NCBI GenBank assembly: GCA_035578175.1
Contig: JAQMRL010000003.1
Coordinates: 90,994,469-91,058,468, forward strand
Length of the DNA stretch: 64,000 nucleotides
Reading direction: 5' to 3'
DNA from: Catonia carolina
Lineage: Eukaryota; Arthropoda; Insecta; Hemiptera; Achilidae
A model generated the notes under the pieces. It made no database searches, was not told the DNA's origin, and saw only the letters and a list, made by a program, of their open reading frames with translations. Both the position numbers and the translations under genes were made by a program. Positions within the stretch are counted from its first letter, which is position 1, and each line of letters starts with the position of its first letter. Positions 50,330-59,989 of this stretch are shown piece by piece.

Positions 50330-51155
50330 GTTCACTTTTCACGTTTGTTAAGTTCGGCTTAAAAATACGGAAAATCACTCTTTAACGCTAAACTAGGCTG
50401 TGTAGAGAAAAATGCTATAGATAAAAGTCGTAGATTTTTAATTTTCTGTAAATTTTATTAGTATATACATTTTTGTCGTTAAATTCATACTAAGGCTGAA
50501 GTCTTTTAAAAAATCGATTTTTCACACGTTTTCGTGAGAAAAATAAACAGAAAATTTCTTAAAACCGCTAAACTAAGCATTATACAAAAAGTGTTTAAGA
50601 TAAAAATTGTAGGATTTAAAATTCTCTACAAATTTTATAATATGCATTTTTGCGCTAAAATGCATATTAAAGCAGCAATCTTAAAAAAACAATTTTTTTA
50701 CGAAAAACAGCCTCACCAAGAATTTCAGCAGAGATGGCGCCTACCTTATTTTGTAGAGCATAAAAAAATTTAGTAAATGAGGCGATTTTTTAAAAAAATC
50801 GTAGGAGCCGTTTTTGAGAAAATCGCAAAAAAGTGAAAAATTAAACGGAATAAACTACTACTTCCAGTTGACCGATTTTGATGAAAATGTTCGTGTCAAG
50901 TCCGGTAGTGGTGTCTAACTTAAGTTATAAGTTTCAAGTTCATACGAGGTTCCGTTCTTGAGATATTCGGTTCACACACGCACAGACACACACACACACA
51001 TACATACACACACACAGACCAATCACTAAAAACATTGTTTTTGGGTTCAGGGGGTCTGAAAACGTGTAGATCCGGTGAAAACTCGAATACGAAAAACGAG
51101 ATGAAAACAATACTTTCCTTCCTATAAATTCATATAGGCAAAAGAAAGTAAAAAG
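50330..51155 (+). repeat. Rep1 element copy, 5'-shortened
   Basis: Begins at the block after the left end (GTTCGGCTTAAAAATACGGA) and runs to GGCAAAAGAAAGTAAAAAG. It is close in sequence to the 44.5-kb copy, with a (CA)n at about 50972-51018. Confidence 0.75.
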
Positions 51156-51159
51156 AAGT

Positions 51160-51865
51160 TTGTTTGATGATCACAGAAACAATTTTTAGCTGAATAGTAA
51201 ATAGTATAGTAATAGTTATTATACTGAAAACTTCATCCGCGGTCTTTTGCCTTACGAGAATGTTGCCGTGTCGTCAGCATACATCGCTAAAAATAATAAT
51301 TTATAAGCGTGTCCTTCGTGGAAAAATAGTTCATTAAACTCAATGTATTATACAAAATGTTTTAATTAGGATTGATTGGTAAGAGAGTTAATTCTGCCCT
51401 TAACTTCAAAGCATTAACTTGTATAATTTATGTAGTACAAATGAATATGAGTAATAATGTACACAATTATTCATTTTATGTTGCACAAAGACATTTGTCA
51501 ATGACAAAAAGTTTAAAATCTGATAATAAATACTGATATGATACATCGAGTATTTATAATAATTATGTTATCATCGTACTGGGTTTTATAAAATGGAAAC
51601 TAGAATTACTTCAAAGACTTAATGATCAACGTCAATTTACAATATTGGAAACACAATAATGTCATTACTTTGCATTACCCGTGCATTTATTAATTTGTAA
51701 ATTTAATTTCTCGAGTAATAATATAATACTTTGTATTTCAATAACTTAAACTGGTATAAATAATTTAATCATTCTAATTCATTACATTTTGCTCCAAGCG
51801 AGAAAATTGGCAGTTATTTTTATCGTTATCTTTATTAAAGTTGCTACAAATATAGATTTCCCGAT
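51160..51865. other. AT-rich spacer
   Basis: Nothing recognised. Confidence 0.5.
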
Positions 51866-51879
51866 AATTTTTTTACTTC

Positions 51880-52345
51880 AAACTATTTTTCAAAGTGTAG
51901 GTGGAAATAAGCTTGTGCCCATCGACACAGCATTCTGGCAATTTACCCGTTGAATCTCCAAAATGATCAGTGTTTTTCTTAGGCTGTCTTCTCCCATGAG
52001 TATGAGAGAAATGTGGTGCCAAGAGAAAGGTGTCACAGCTCACAAGGTGAAAGCATCGATGGAAGTGTTCGACAAATGTTTCCTGGACATTTCTTTTACA
52101 ATTTAGCGATGTTCTTTTGTCACATACATTCTCTTGATTTATCATTTTGTAACTTCTTTTCGCGGGGCTACTCGAAATTAAAAGTGTACGTGAACAAGCT
52201 ACGCACAATATTGAAGACCTAAAAATTTCCACTCGTTAAGAAGTTGAAGCTGTGTTGAGTGAAATGTTAGAGAAAGCCATGCAGAGCTTTTAGGAAACGA
52301 TCCGGATTGTGTCGAACAAGAAGAACGTCAGCTCACTGGCATTAT
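51880..52345 (+). pseudogene. Decayed Tc1/mariner-superfamily transposase
   Basis: Plus-strand remains show the pattern seen at the C-terminus of insect IS630/Tc1/mariner-type transposases: SLDLSFCNFFSRGYSKLKVY (family SPDLxxxDFFLWGYxKxKVY) at about 52128-52190, then VNKLRTI, an EDLK-like block and EAVLSEMLEKAMQSF. It is broken by stops and shifts. The antisense frame at 51873-52232 is a shadow. Confidence 0.6.
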
Positions 52346-52349
52346 TTTC

Positions 52350-53570
52350 CGAATTTAATTAAGATATGTGTATTTCAAAAATTTAATAAAATTATAATTA
52401 TTTAGTGTAAAATTCTTTTCTATCATTAAAACACCCTAAGTTATTCAGTAATGAAAAACATGCGTTTTCCTTTGGGCTATATCTCTCCACCCATAACACT
52501 TCCAAAATGTTGAACTTATCTTGTAATTAGCTCTTGTTCTTCTTGTAACTGATGTGAGACTTCCTCGCTCGTTCCTCTTTTTACAATATCGTTAACACAT
52601 GCCAACGTACCCATAAATTTATGGCTTAAATTTTGCGTACGTCTCGTTTTTTAAAGACCCTCAGACCAAAAGAATACGACACAAAAGAAAAGAATAGATG
52701 TAGTATCTAACGAACATGATTCTAACTTAAAAATGAGCTCTGTTTAATGTTTGTACGAATGCCATCTTAGCCAATTTATAACCGATTTCTTATTTTTTAT
52801 GTCTATGGTTTTTATTTAATGTTATCTGGCATTGACTGGTCATTACCCCTATTATCTGGTGTTTAATCAGTTACTCTCATTGTTGTTATAGTCTTCAAGT
52901 ATGTAAATTGAAAATACCAGAAAAAACATTTTTTCAGCATAAAGTGTTCTGAGATGATGTTCTGTTTCATTAAAATTTATGTAGAAAGTATTTTGTACAT
53001 ACATGAAAATAAAAATATCCGATTATTAGTCTTCGGGCCAGACAGGTTTTTAAATTAGAGGTTTAAATTGAAAAGTTACACTGGTTGTGCAAGCAACTCT
53101 GCACGGTTATCAGCTCTATCTACTTGAAAATACGTTATTGGGTATTCTTACTCAAGTTTTTACGTCTACCCAAACAAAAAGCAGCAATCAAAATGGATGG
53201 GGGTGTACAGTTTACAGTAAAAATCAACTACATTTTTTTATAAATTCTTCAATCCTAATTAAATAAAGTTAAACATTATTTGTTTAAGACAAATTTTCAT
53301 ATGAGCAAAATTAAACTTAAAATTTCCGATCCTCTTGATCTTAAATGTCTATCCATAGTTACTTGATGCAAACCACGTTTGTCTTTTTGTTTTATTACAT
53401 TCTTAAAAACCTTAAACAATAAATTATGGGACAGTTTTCTCAAACGTTTGACGACTCTAGAAGAAGATTTATACGATAATGAACCTCACCAAATCTGCAC
53501 GCTCAATGCTTGATAAAAGTATTCTGATTTATTTCGTCTGGACATATAGGCCTACAACAATTTCGGTCTA
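52350..53570. other. AT-rich stretch, nothing recognised
   Basis: No supported feature. Confidence 0.5.
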
Positions 53571-53574
53571 GGTT

Positions 53575-54017
53575 TTAAAATTTCTAGGCTTTCAGTCAAA
53601 GCTTTTGCGGAGGATAGTTAACGCTCCTTAATATGTAACCAATAAAAAACTACACTCAGACCTAAACGTACCCTACATAAATAACATTTTCTTAAAACTC
53701 AATACACAATTTAGGAAGAAACTCGTGAACCACCATAACCCATTGATCTCAAATCAGACTCACCCAAACAATCAAAAAAGACGACTAAAACGTCGACGGA
53801 GTCGATTAATTAACGTAGTACTGTAATTGACAACCCATTACAGTGTTCTAAATACTGCACTTAATGTTACACTTATCTATTCACGTCGGAGTTCTGTCAC
53901 AGGACCGTGTCTCCACTCACGTTTATTTATCATGTTAATTTTTTCCGTAATTTGAGTTATCACATTCACTGATTGTTTCTAACAGATTGTGAATTTCCTA
54001 AATAAAGAAAAAACAAA
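53575..54017 (+). mobile_element. Jockey-type LINE tail, copy B
   Basis: Matches the minus-strand copy A (26955-27695) through the last ~90 codons, the stop region and the 3' UTR, including CTCCACTCACGTTT and TCTAACAGATTGTGAATTTC followed by an A-rich end. It has small deletions and stops, so it is older or faster-decaying than copy A. It is strongly 5'-truncated. Confidence 0.8.
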
Positions 54018-54032
54018 TTTCCCAAAATGTAT

Positions 54033-54763
54033 TGTAACAAGATCCAAGAAACGACACGAATGTTCCAGAATTCCATTCATAAAAATAATTAAGGAATAAT
54101 AAAAATAACAACACAATAGCAGCAATGAATGACAGTTTTAACCATAAAGGGTACGCCTATTATAAAAGGGTATTGTGTGTTATAAAAAGGGTATTTTTAT
54201 GAAGTTGTTTACGTTTTCTATTCACAATAGTTGACTTGTTAACAAAAGGGATTTTTCTAGCATTCATTAATAAAGAGTTATTTTTGTACTTGAGTAGATT
54301 TCACTACTTTATTCTGGAACAATCTTTATGAATGAGTAGGTATAAAAAGAGACCCCCGAGTGCGGTCAGTCAGTAATCGTTTGATCTTTGACGAATGTCC
54401 ATCGGACGTAGGTAGGCGCGTACCGAACATTGTGTCAGTCGACGATTGTAACACTGTCTGTGTGTCTATTGTGTAAAGCCTTTTTGTGAGTGTATTATAA
54501 AGTTAATGTGTAAATAATGTGAATTCAATTTTTATGTTTTGTATGTCTGTGTAAGCTATAAAAGTGACTGTAAGTTATTTATTGTTTATTATCTAGTTTA
54601 AGTGAATTATTAAATCATTTATTGTGTTATTTAATTATAATATTAGTTTAATCATTTATTTTGTAATCTTTTAGTCTAATAAATATTTGTAATTTGTAAA
54701 CTTTAGCGTATTAATTATTTAATAACCTAGATCCCGAAACGGACCTTAGCAATAAGTGTCACA
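54033..54763 (+). mobile_element. Solo LTR, copy 2, with 4-bp target duplication
   Basis: Ends TGTAAC...GTCACA. Flanked by GTAT on both sides (54029-54032, 54764-54767), a perfect 4-bp duplication. It shares with copy 1 the TATA box (TATAAAAAGAGACC), the CGGTCAGTCAGTAATCGTTT start region, the TTGATCTTTGACGA block, AATAAATATTTG and the end CTAGATCCCGAAACGGACCT. It is inserted 16 bp beyond the end of the Jockey tail. Confidence 0.85.
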
Positions 54764-54896
54764 GTATTTTAGAAATCGTAACCTGAATTTCAGATTTATG
54801 ATAGATATTTGTACTTTATTACAACAAAATATTTAGTTTGAAACCAGAATGTCACGTAAGATTAATTTAAGTTTTAATAAGTAAAATCTATTATTA

Positions 54897-54937
54897 GAGG
54901 AGGTGGTAGGAATATGAGATAGGGTAGATATATGAGA
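54897..54937 (+). repeat. Left end: two tandem 15-mer sites
   Basis: GGTAGGAATATGAGA (54905-54919, within and just past the inverted repeat) and GGTAGATATATGAGA (54923-54937) are spaced 18 bp apart. They match the internal 15-mer with one and two differences. Probable transposase binding sites. Confidence 0.7.
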
Positions 54938-55287
54938 TACCGTGGTATTCGTTTTCGTATGGCGGAGAAACCTACCGGAGTATATGCTAACTATGTAACA
55001 AAGTAGATGGAGTTAGTGTATGTAATTGACGAAAGGCTAGTGTTTTACTGTGCGGTGCCGTGAACGTGTGTTTATATTTTGGCGATTAAAAGTTTGTGTA
55101 CGTGCTTCTTGAACTACCGTCTACATTGCTCATAAAACTGATTCAAAAACAACTAAACAAGGTAAGATATAGTACTTTTATTAGGGTTTTAGAATATAAT
55201 TTTAATCTTAGCGTATGTTTTTCTGTATTAGCTAAATAGATGTTTAAACTAAAACAAAGAGATGGTTGTAATATGGGACAGTCTGCT

Positions 55288-55320
55288 GGTAGTAATATGA
55301 GACTATCTCATATTACTACC
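55288..55320. repeat. 33-bp palindrome made of two inverted 15-mers
   Basis: GGTAGTAATATGAGA (55288-55302), a CTA spacer, and its exact complement (55306-55320). A weaker copy, GGTTGTAATATGGGA, lies at 55264-55278. All are within the intron that precedes the start codon. The word is nearly the same as the transposon end. Confidence 0.85.
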
Positions 55321-55504
55321 CTATGTACATTATGGTTAATTTTTCATGGAAGTGTCTTGATTACTGAATCCTGCAATTCGTAATTGTTATTATTCATTGT
55401 ATTTTTGTGACATTTCGGTAAGTTTTCTTTTCCATCTTTTCAAAGTAATACCCTTATCCGCCCTTATCCGATTTTAATTTAGTCGAAATCTGTTTATGTT
55501 CCAG

Positions 55505-57596
55505 ATGCCGAGAACGAAGTTAAAAAAAGATTCTAAGGGCTTAAGGAAGAATTGGAATAAAGATGACATGACAAAAGCCATCAACATGGTTAAATCTAAG
55601 GAGTGTGGCTATCTTAAAGCAGCCAAAATATGCAATGTACCACGATCTACGCTTGCTCGTTTGTGTTCAAAGGTATGTTAATAGAGTATTAACTCAATTA
55701 ATTGAAAAGTAATTCTTATCTAGTATTCATACAAATAATTTAATCGACTCATAAAATGTACGAAATAAGATTGACGAAAAGTCATTTTTAGTTAGCTAAT
55801 TAGTTTTTATTTGCCTTGTGTAGGTGACTGACGGTGCTAGTGCTGAGAGCGTATGCACCACAAAGCTCGGAAGGAAGACCATTTTAGGTAGGCTAAGTTT
55901 ATCTTGTTTGTCTACATTCATTCACTCATTTGTACAAAATGTTTGCTGATACGTATGACATGACATTAAACGATTTGTTTGTGTTTTAGGTGATGAAATT
56001 GAAAAGCAGTTAGTTGACTATATTCTGGTGATGGAATCCAAATTTTATGGTTTGACAACAAACGACATCAAAATTATGGCGTATCAGTTAGCGATTAGGA
56101 ATGGTATTGAGCATCCGTTTACTGGAGAAAAAGCAGGACGAGGTTGGATAGATCACTTTTTGTCACGCCATAAAGACAAGATCTCGTTACGTAAACCAAC
56201 TGGAACTTCAGCTGCCAGAGCGTTAGGTTTCACAGAAGAAAGAGTAGGTATCTTTTTTAATCATCTTGAGGAAGAATATGCGAAACATAACTTTACCCCA
56301 GATCGTATTTTTAACGTAGATGAGACTGGACTGACAGTTGTTCAAACTATGATACCGAAAATAGTAGCTCTGAAAGGGAAAAGACAAATAGCCAGCTTAA
56401 CGTCATCTGAACGAGGTCAATTAATTACAGTAGTATGCTGTATGAGTGCAGCAGGTAATTTCGTACCCCCAATGATGATTTTCCCAAGGAAAAATGAAAA
56501 TAAAATTTTAATGAAAGGAGCTCCGTTCGGATCTATTGCAGCGTACCACCCATCCGGATGGGTTCAAGCTCCACTTTTTACAAAATGGTTTAAACATTTT
56601 ATAAATGTTACAAAACCAACCATGGAATCACCGATACTTCTCATCCTTGATGGCCATTACAGCCACACAAGGAATGTTGACGTCATTGATTTAGCTAGAC
56701 AAAATTTTGTTTCAATTGTGTCTCTGCCACCCCATTCAACGCATAAACTACAGCCTCTGGATAAAACGTTTATGGGTCCACTAAAGACCTATTACAGCGA
56801 AGAAGTTCGGCAGTTTTTGAGGTCACAACAAAGGGCGCTAAGTCCATTTGATGTAGCTGATTTATTTGGCAAAGCGTACTTAAAAGTACAAACAGCGGAG
56901 ATTGCTGTAAATGGATTTCGTGTTACAGGCATACATCCTTTAAATAAACAGATTTTTTCAAAAGCAGATTTTATAGCTGCTCAGAGTGAAGATGTGGGAG
57001 AATGTCAAGTTGACAATTCAATTTCAGCAAGACAAACGCAAATATCTAGTGGTCCAGCTGCTAAAACATCGGTAGTAGATGATCTGAGCAGCCCATCTAC
57101 AAGCGGTTTAGGCACAAACCTTTGTGTCACTCCGAAAGACATCTCACCCATTCCGACAGTAAAGGCAAGAGGGTCAAAACGTGGCCGAAAAGGAACTGAA
57201 TCTGCTGTAATAACTTCATCGCCTTACAAGAATTATTTAATTAGCAGTAGTAGCAGCAGTAATCCAACACCGAAAAGACTACCTACATTTTCTTTAAAAA
57301 GAGGAAGAAAACGAAATTGTAAAAATGGGAAATCGGCAAGACCTAAGGAGATTGAATCGTCCAGTGATTCCAGTCCCTCCGTGCAATCAGATAGTGATGA
57401 CAATTCTTCCCTCAATGAACCTGGTCAGCTTCAACCAGATTCAACAGATGCTAACTGCATATTTTGTGATGGTAAATTCACTGAAGATTGTAAGGGGGAA
57501 TTGTGGATTGTTTGTGTGATGTGCAGTATGTGGGCTCATAGTGAATGTGCTGGTGTAGAGCAGACACCATATGTGTGTGATTACTGCAAGCATTAG
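55505..57596 (+). CDS. Pogo-type transposase with C-terminal PHD finger
   Basis: Coding exons 55505-55672, 55824-55887 and 55990-57596 join in frame to 612 codons. Junctions are AAG|GTATGT, TTTAG|GTAGGC and acceptors GTGTAG and TTTTAG. A 5' UTR intron is likely (AAG|GTAAGA at 55161, acceptor TTCCAG just before ATG 55505), which makes this ATG preferable to the one at 55496. Domains: psq/CENP-B-type helix-turn-helix (residues ~10-56), a second HTH with [15 protein letters not shown] and [12 protein letters not shown] (~72-145), DDE catalytic core with D188 (FNVDETG), D298 (LILDGHYSH) and D335 (LQPLDKTF), giving DD36D. A Ser-rich linker (~420-560) follows, then a C4HC3 PHD-like zinc finger (CIFC...WIVCVMC...WAHSEC...CDYC). 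The protein would cut and paste the element at TA sites in the nucleus. The finger might bind chromatin (inference). Confidence 0.9.
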
Positions 57597-57602
57597 ACTT
57601 AA

Positions 57603-57608
57603 AATAAA
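57603..57608 (+). terminator. Polyadenylation signal AATAAA of the transposase gene
   Basis: AATAAA seven bases after the stop codon. A further AATAAA-like word lies near 57742. The cleavage site is not visible. Confidence 0.4.
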
Positions 57609-57694
57609 TAACATAAATATTAAACTTTAAAAAAATACTGTTTTTAGGTACTGTAAGGTAAATATAAAGATGTATCATGTGTATTCGGGTACTG

Positions 57695-57709
57695 TCTCAT
57701 ATTACTACC
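57695..57709 (-). repeat. Right subterminal 15-mer site
   Basis: TCTCATATTACTACC on plus is the exact complement of the 15-mer in the 55.3-kb palindrome. It lies 205 bp inside the right end. The right terminus itself carries TACCATATTCCTACC (57892-57906). Confidence 0.75.
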
Positions 57710-57919
57710 CAATTTTTATTATGTAAGATATTACCTTTTTTTAATAAATCAAATATTTTTTAAGTATTGTTTGTTTCTTGCTGATCAAAATTTTACCATT
57801 GGAATAAGAATAAAATTCTCTATTAATTGATGTAAATCATGTCTTCTTGACGTTATTTATAAGCCTAATATAGGACAAAATAAAATAGGTATACCATATT
57901 CCTACCACCTCCTCTATTA

Positions 57920-58550
57920 TTATTATAAAACATAATCAGGATAATACCTGGAACCATTAAACGAACATAACTATTTATGGATTTACCTATAAAAACAAAA
58001 TACCAATAGTAAACTTTTACTGCAACAATAAGAAAGGAGACTACAGTTTCTGGCAAATAGCGTAACTTTATGACTGATTCCAAACAACTGTAACAAGACA
58101 GGCGGGCAGTAATAATAATATACGCGTCTAAGATCCGGAAGGAACGACTTGGCTTCCAAAAGCAGTAACTCATGATTTATAGTGTAATGTATATTCTCTT
58201 TCCTGCAACGTGATACCGTTTCTTTTCATAATCAAACTATTTACTATTACTTACTCTTACTTACTTTTAAATGAAGTTACATATTCTATGTAGGTGTACG
58301 TATACAAAAAAATGAGTTACGATACAAACCTCAAAATATTATTTTACGAATAGAAATTACAGACAATATTCGTATACTGCGGACAATTCGAACTGACACA
58401 ACTCTTGCTCTACGTGTACACACAGTTCCGCATAAATTATATTCATAACCACCTATTCTTTCAACAAGGTCTACAAATTTTAATGCACCCAAATGCCTAC
58501 AACCTTATTTAAAAATACAAACATACAAATAATTATTTCATTTGTCACCA
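57920..58550. other. AT-rich stretch, nothing recognised
   Basis: No supported gene. The minus frame at 57865-58173 starts inside the transposon end and is not called. Confidence 0.45.
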
Positions 58551-58587
58551 GATGACGACATTAAGTGGCAAACCTTATTTGTTTGGT

Positions 58588-58603
58588 GGCCCTGAAAAGG
58601 GCC
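58588..58603 (-). terminator. Histone mRNA-type 3' stem-loop
   Basis: On the minus strand GGCCCTTTTCAGGGCC, followed by ACCAAA. This is a perfect 6-bp stem with a TTTC loop, the canonical stem-loop-binding-protein site at the ends of replication-dependent histone mRNAs. No histone coding sequence precedes it. Confidence 0.75.
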
Positions 58604-59017
58604 GTTTAAGCGGTGGTCGTCTTGATGGGAAGCGTCGGTCGTAGTCGTCGTGGCGATCGAGGAGCTGGGCGAATCGGCGTGTCGTCGTCCTGCGGAGACG
58701 TCATCTTCTTCCCTCGCAGTAGTGCGTCGATGGCTGCTTCGTCGGGTCCGGTGGGCGTAAGGCTCGGTCGAGGGACCGCTGAGATCATTGCTTGCGTCAA
58801 CGGGCGATGACGTCAGCGGGCGCTGACGGTCCGGTTGATGGCTTACGGTGACGGGTCGGCGAGCGGAAGCATCATCTTCTCTTTTGCGGGGTCGTCGATT
58901 AGTTTTCGCTGGAGTCCGACAGGCGTGTGCCGTGGTGGACGTCTTGTCTGCTGTCTGGTTCGAAGTGAATCCCTCGGAGGCTTGATCGAAATTGAATCGC
59001 CCTGCTCAGTGCAGCGC

Positions 59018-59032
59018 TCTTTATATAGTCGC
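59018..59032 (-). promoter_or_regulatory. TATA box of the GC-rich unit
   Basis: Minus strand GACTATATAAAGAGCG within GC-rich sequence; about 25-30 bp downstream lies GCACTGAGCAGGGCGATTCA, a reasonable start region. Position and direction agree with the stem-loop. Confidence 0.5.
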
Positions 59033-59199
59033 CGAGAGTGCTGTGGTAAAGAGCGGCTACTGGCTTGGCCTTGATGACAAAGGCCTCTGTCGGTGCGGAG
59101 CCGAAAGGTTTGTCAGTGCCCCGCAAAAGGGCCTACCGCGCCGACAAAGGCCGGAAGAAGTATTGAAGGCCGGCAATACAGTAAATGATTAATTAGAAG

Positions 59200-59790
59200 G
59201 GGTGGCGGTATATATATTTACATGTATTATATTTATTGTACATATATTTTTATATATGTATTTAATTTGTCCCAGTAAAAATTTAAATTATAAATTACAA
59301 GAATTAAACATCTAAAACTCACTAAACTATACTCTACAGACGCACGTAACTAACTAGACAAACTGGTCTGAATATAATGAACAGAAAATCATATTTGAAA
59401 ACAAATTAGTTACATCTTTATGTCTGACAGATTATTAATAACAACCGTGAAAACAAAGCGTAGCGACCGTGCGTAAGTCGCACATTATAGTAGCGATTGT
59501 ATACTTTTGTGATTGTACAGCGTTGCATGGTGAGGGGTGAAGAGTGGAGTAGATAAACACCGAAGCTGCTTGTGCCAATTCCAATTGTCCAAGTTATATT
59601 AGCCTACTATATCTTTAAGATAGGATACCCATATATCGTTTAGGTACTAATTAAAAAGTAACAATAAAAGAGCCCTGTATATGTTTAGATTCCTTTTGAA
59701 AAAAATGCATTTCTTTCGTTTACACCGTCAGCCTACAAAGTGTGTATTTTTAAAACTTTTATTTATTTTTAATACCTAATGTGTATACAT
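59200..59790. other. AT-rich stretch, nothing recognised
   Basis: Starts with (TA)-rich low complexity at 59205-59265. No supported feature. Confidence 0.5.
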
Positions 59791-59794
59791 TGCA

Positions 59795-59985
59795 ATCTGT
59801 TCAATCCAGAACAATAAGCAACCCCATGTCCCTACGAGATGAGAATGATATGTATGACGTCTAAATAAGGTTTAGTCTTGTACAGACTCAGGCTGACCAT
59901 TCTTCAGAGAGTTAATTGAACTCCAATCATCAAAGTACACCGGTAACCACCGTCTAGCATTCAAATCCGTATTTTGGCGACAACC
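59795..59985 (-). mobile_element. Probable LINE/SINE 3' module
   Basis: On the minus strand ATGCTAGACGGTGGTTACCG is followed by TGTACTTTGATGATTGG, TCAATTAACTCTCTGAAGAA, TGGTCAGCCTGAGTCTGTAC and AAGACTAAACC. From memory this resembles a module recurring in insect genomes as the 3' part of RTE-like elements; I could not verify it. No coding part or target duplication is seen. Confidence 0.35.
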
Positions 59986-59989
59986 TTAC

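Larger units (their letters stand above)
54897..57914 (+). mobile_element. Intact pogo-superfamily DNA transposon
   Basis: 3018 bp with perfect 20-bp terminal inverted repeats GAGGAGGTGGTAGGAATATG (54897-54916; complement 57895-57914) and a TA on each side (54895-54896, 57915-57916). It holds one transposase gene with three coding exons and an untranslated first exon. Variants of a 15-mer GGTAGTAATATGAGA occur seven times near the ends and in the first intron. No damage to the coding part was seen, so the copy may be recent and perhaps competent. Confidence 0.92.
58560..59190 (-). other. GC-rich transcription-unit-like island ending in a histone-type stem-loop
   Basis: GC-rich, CpG-rich DNA in an AT-rich region. 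On the minus strand it has a TATA box (GACTATATAAAGAGC, about 59018-59032). About 430 nt further on come a stop codon (TAA, 58606-58608) and the stem-loop. Two overlapping frames are open: one of 64 codons (58606-58800) ends at that TAA; another, Arg/Ser/Thr-rich and without ATG, is open from about 58924 across the stem-loop. Neither resembles a histone. Possible explanations are an LTR or 5' part of a retroelement, or an unknown gene with a histone-type 3' end. Confidence 0.5.

Noticed and set aside
58600..59130. A histone gene, suggested by the 3' stem-loop
   Set aside because: None of the frames contains a histone fold or tail motif, and the longest frames are short and basic/Ser-rich only.
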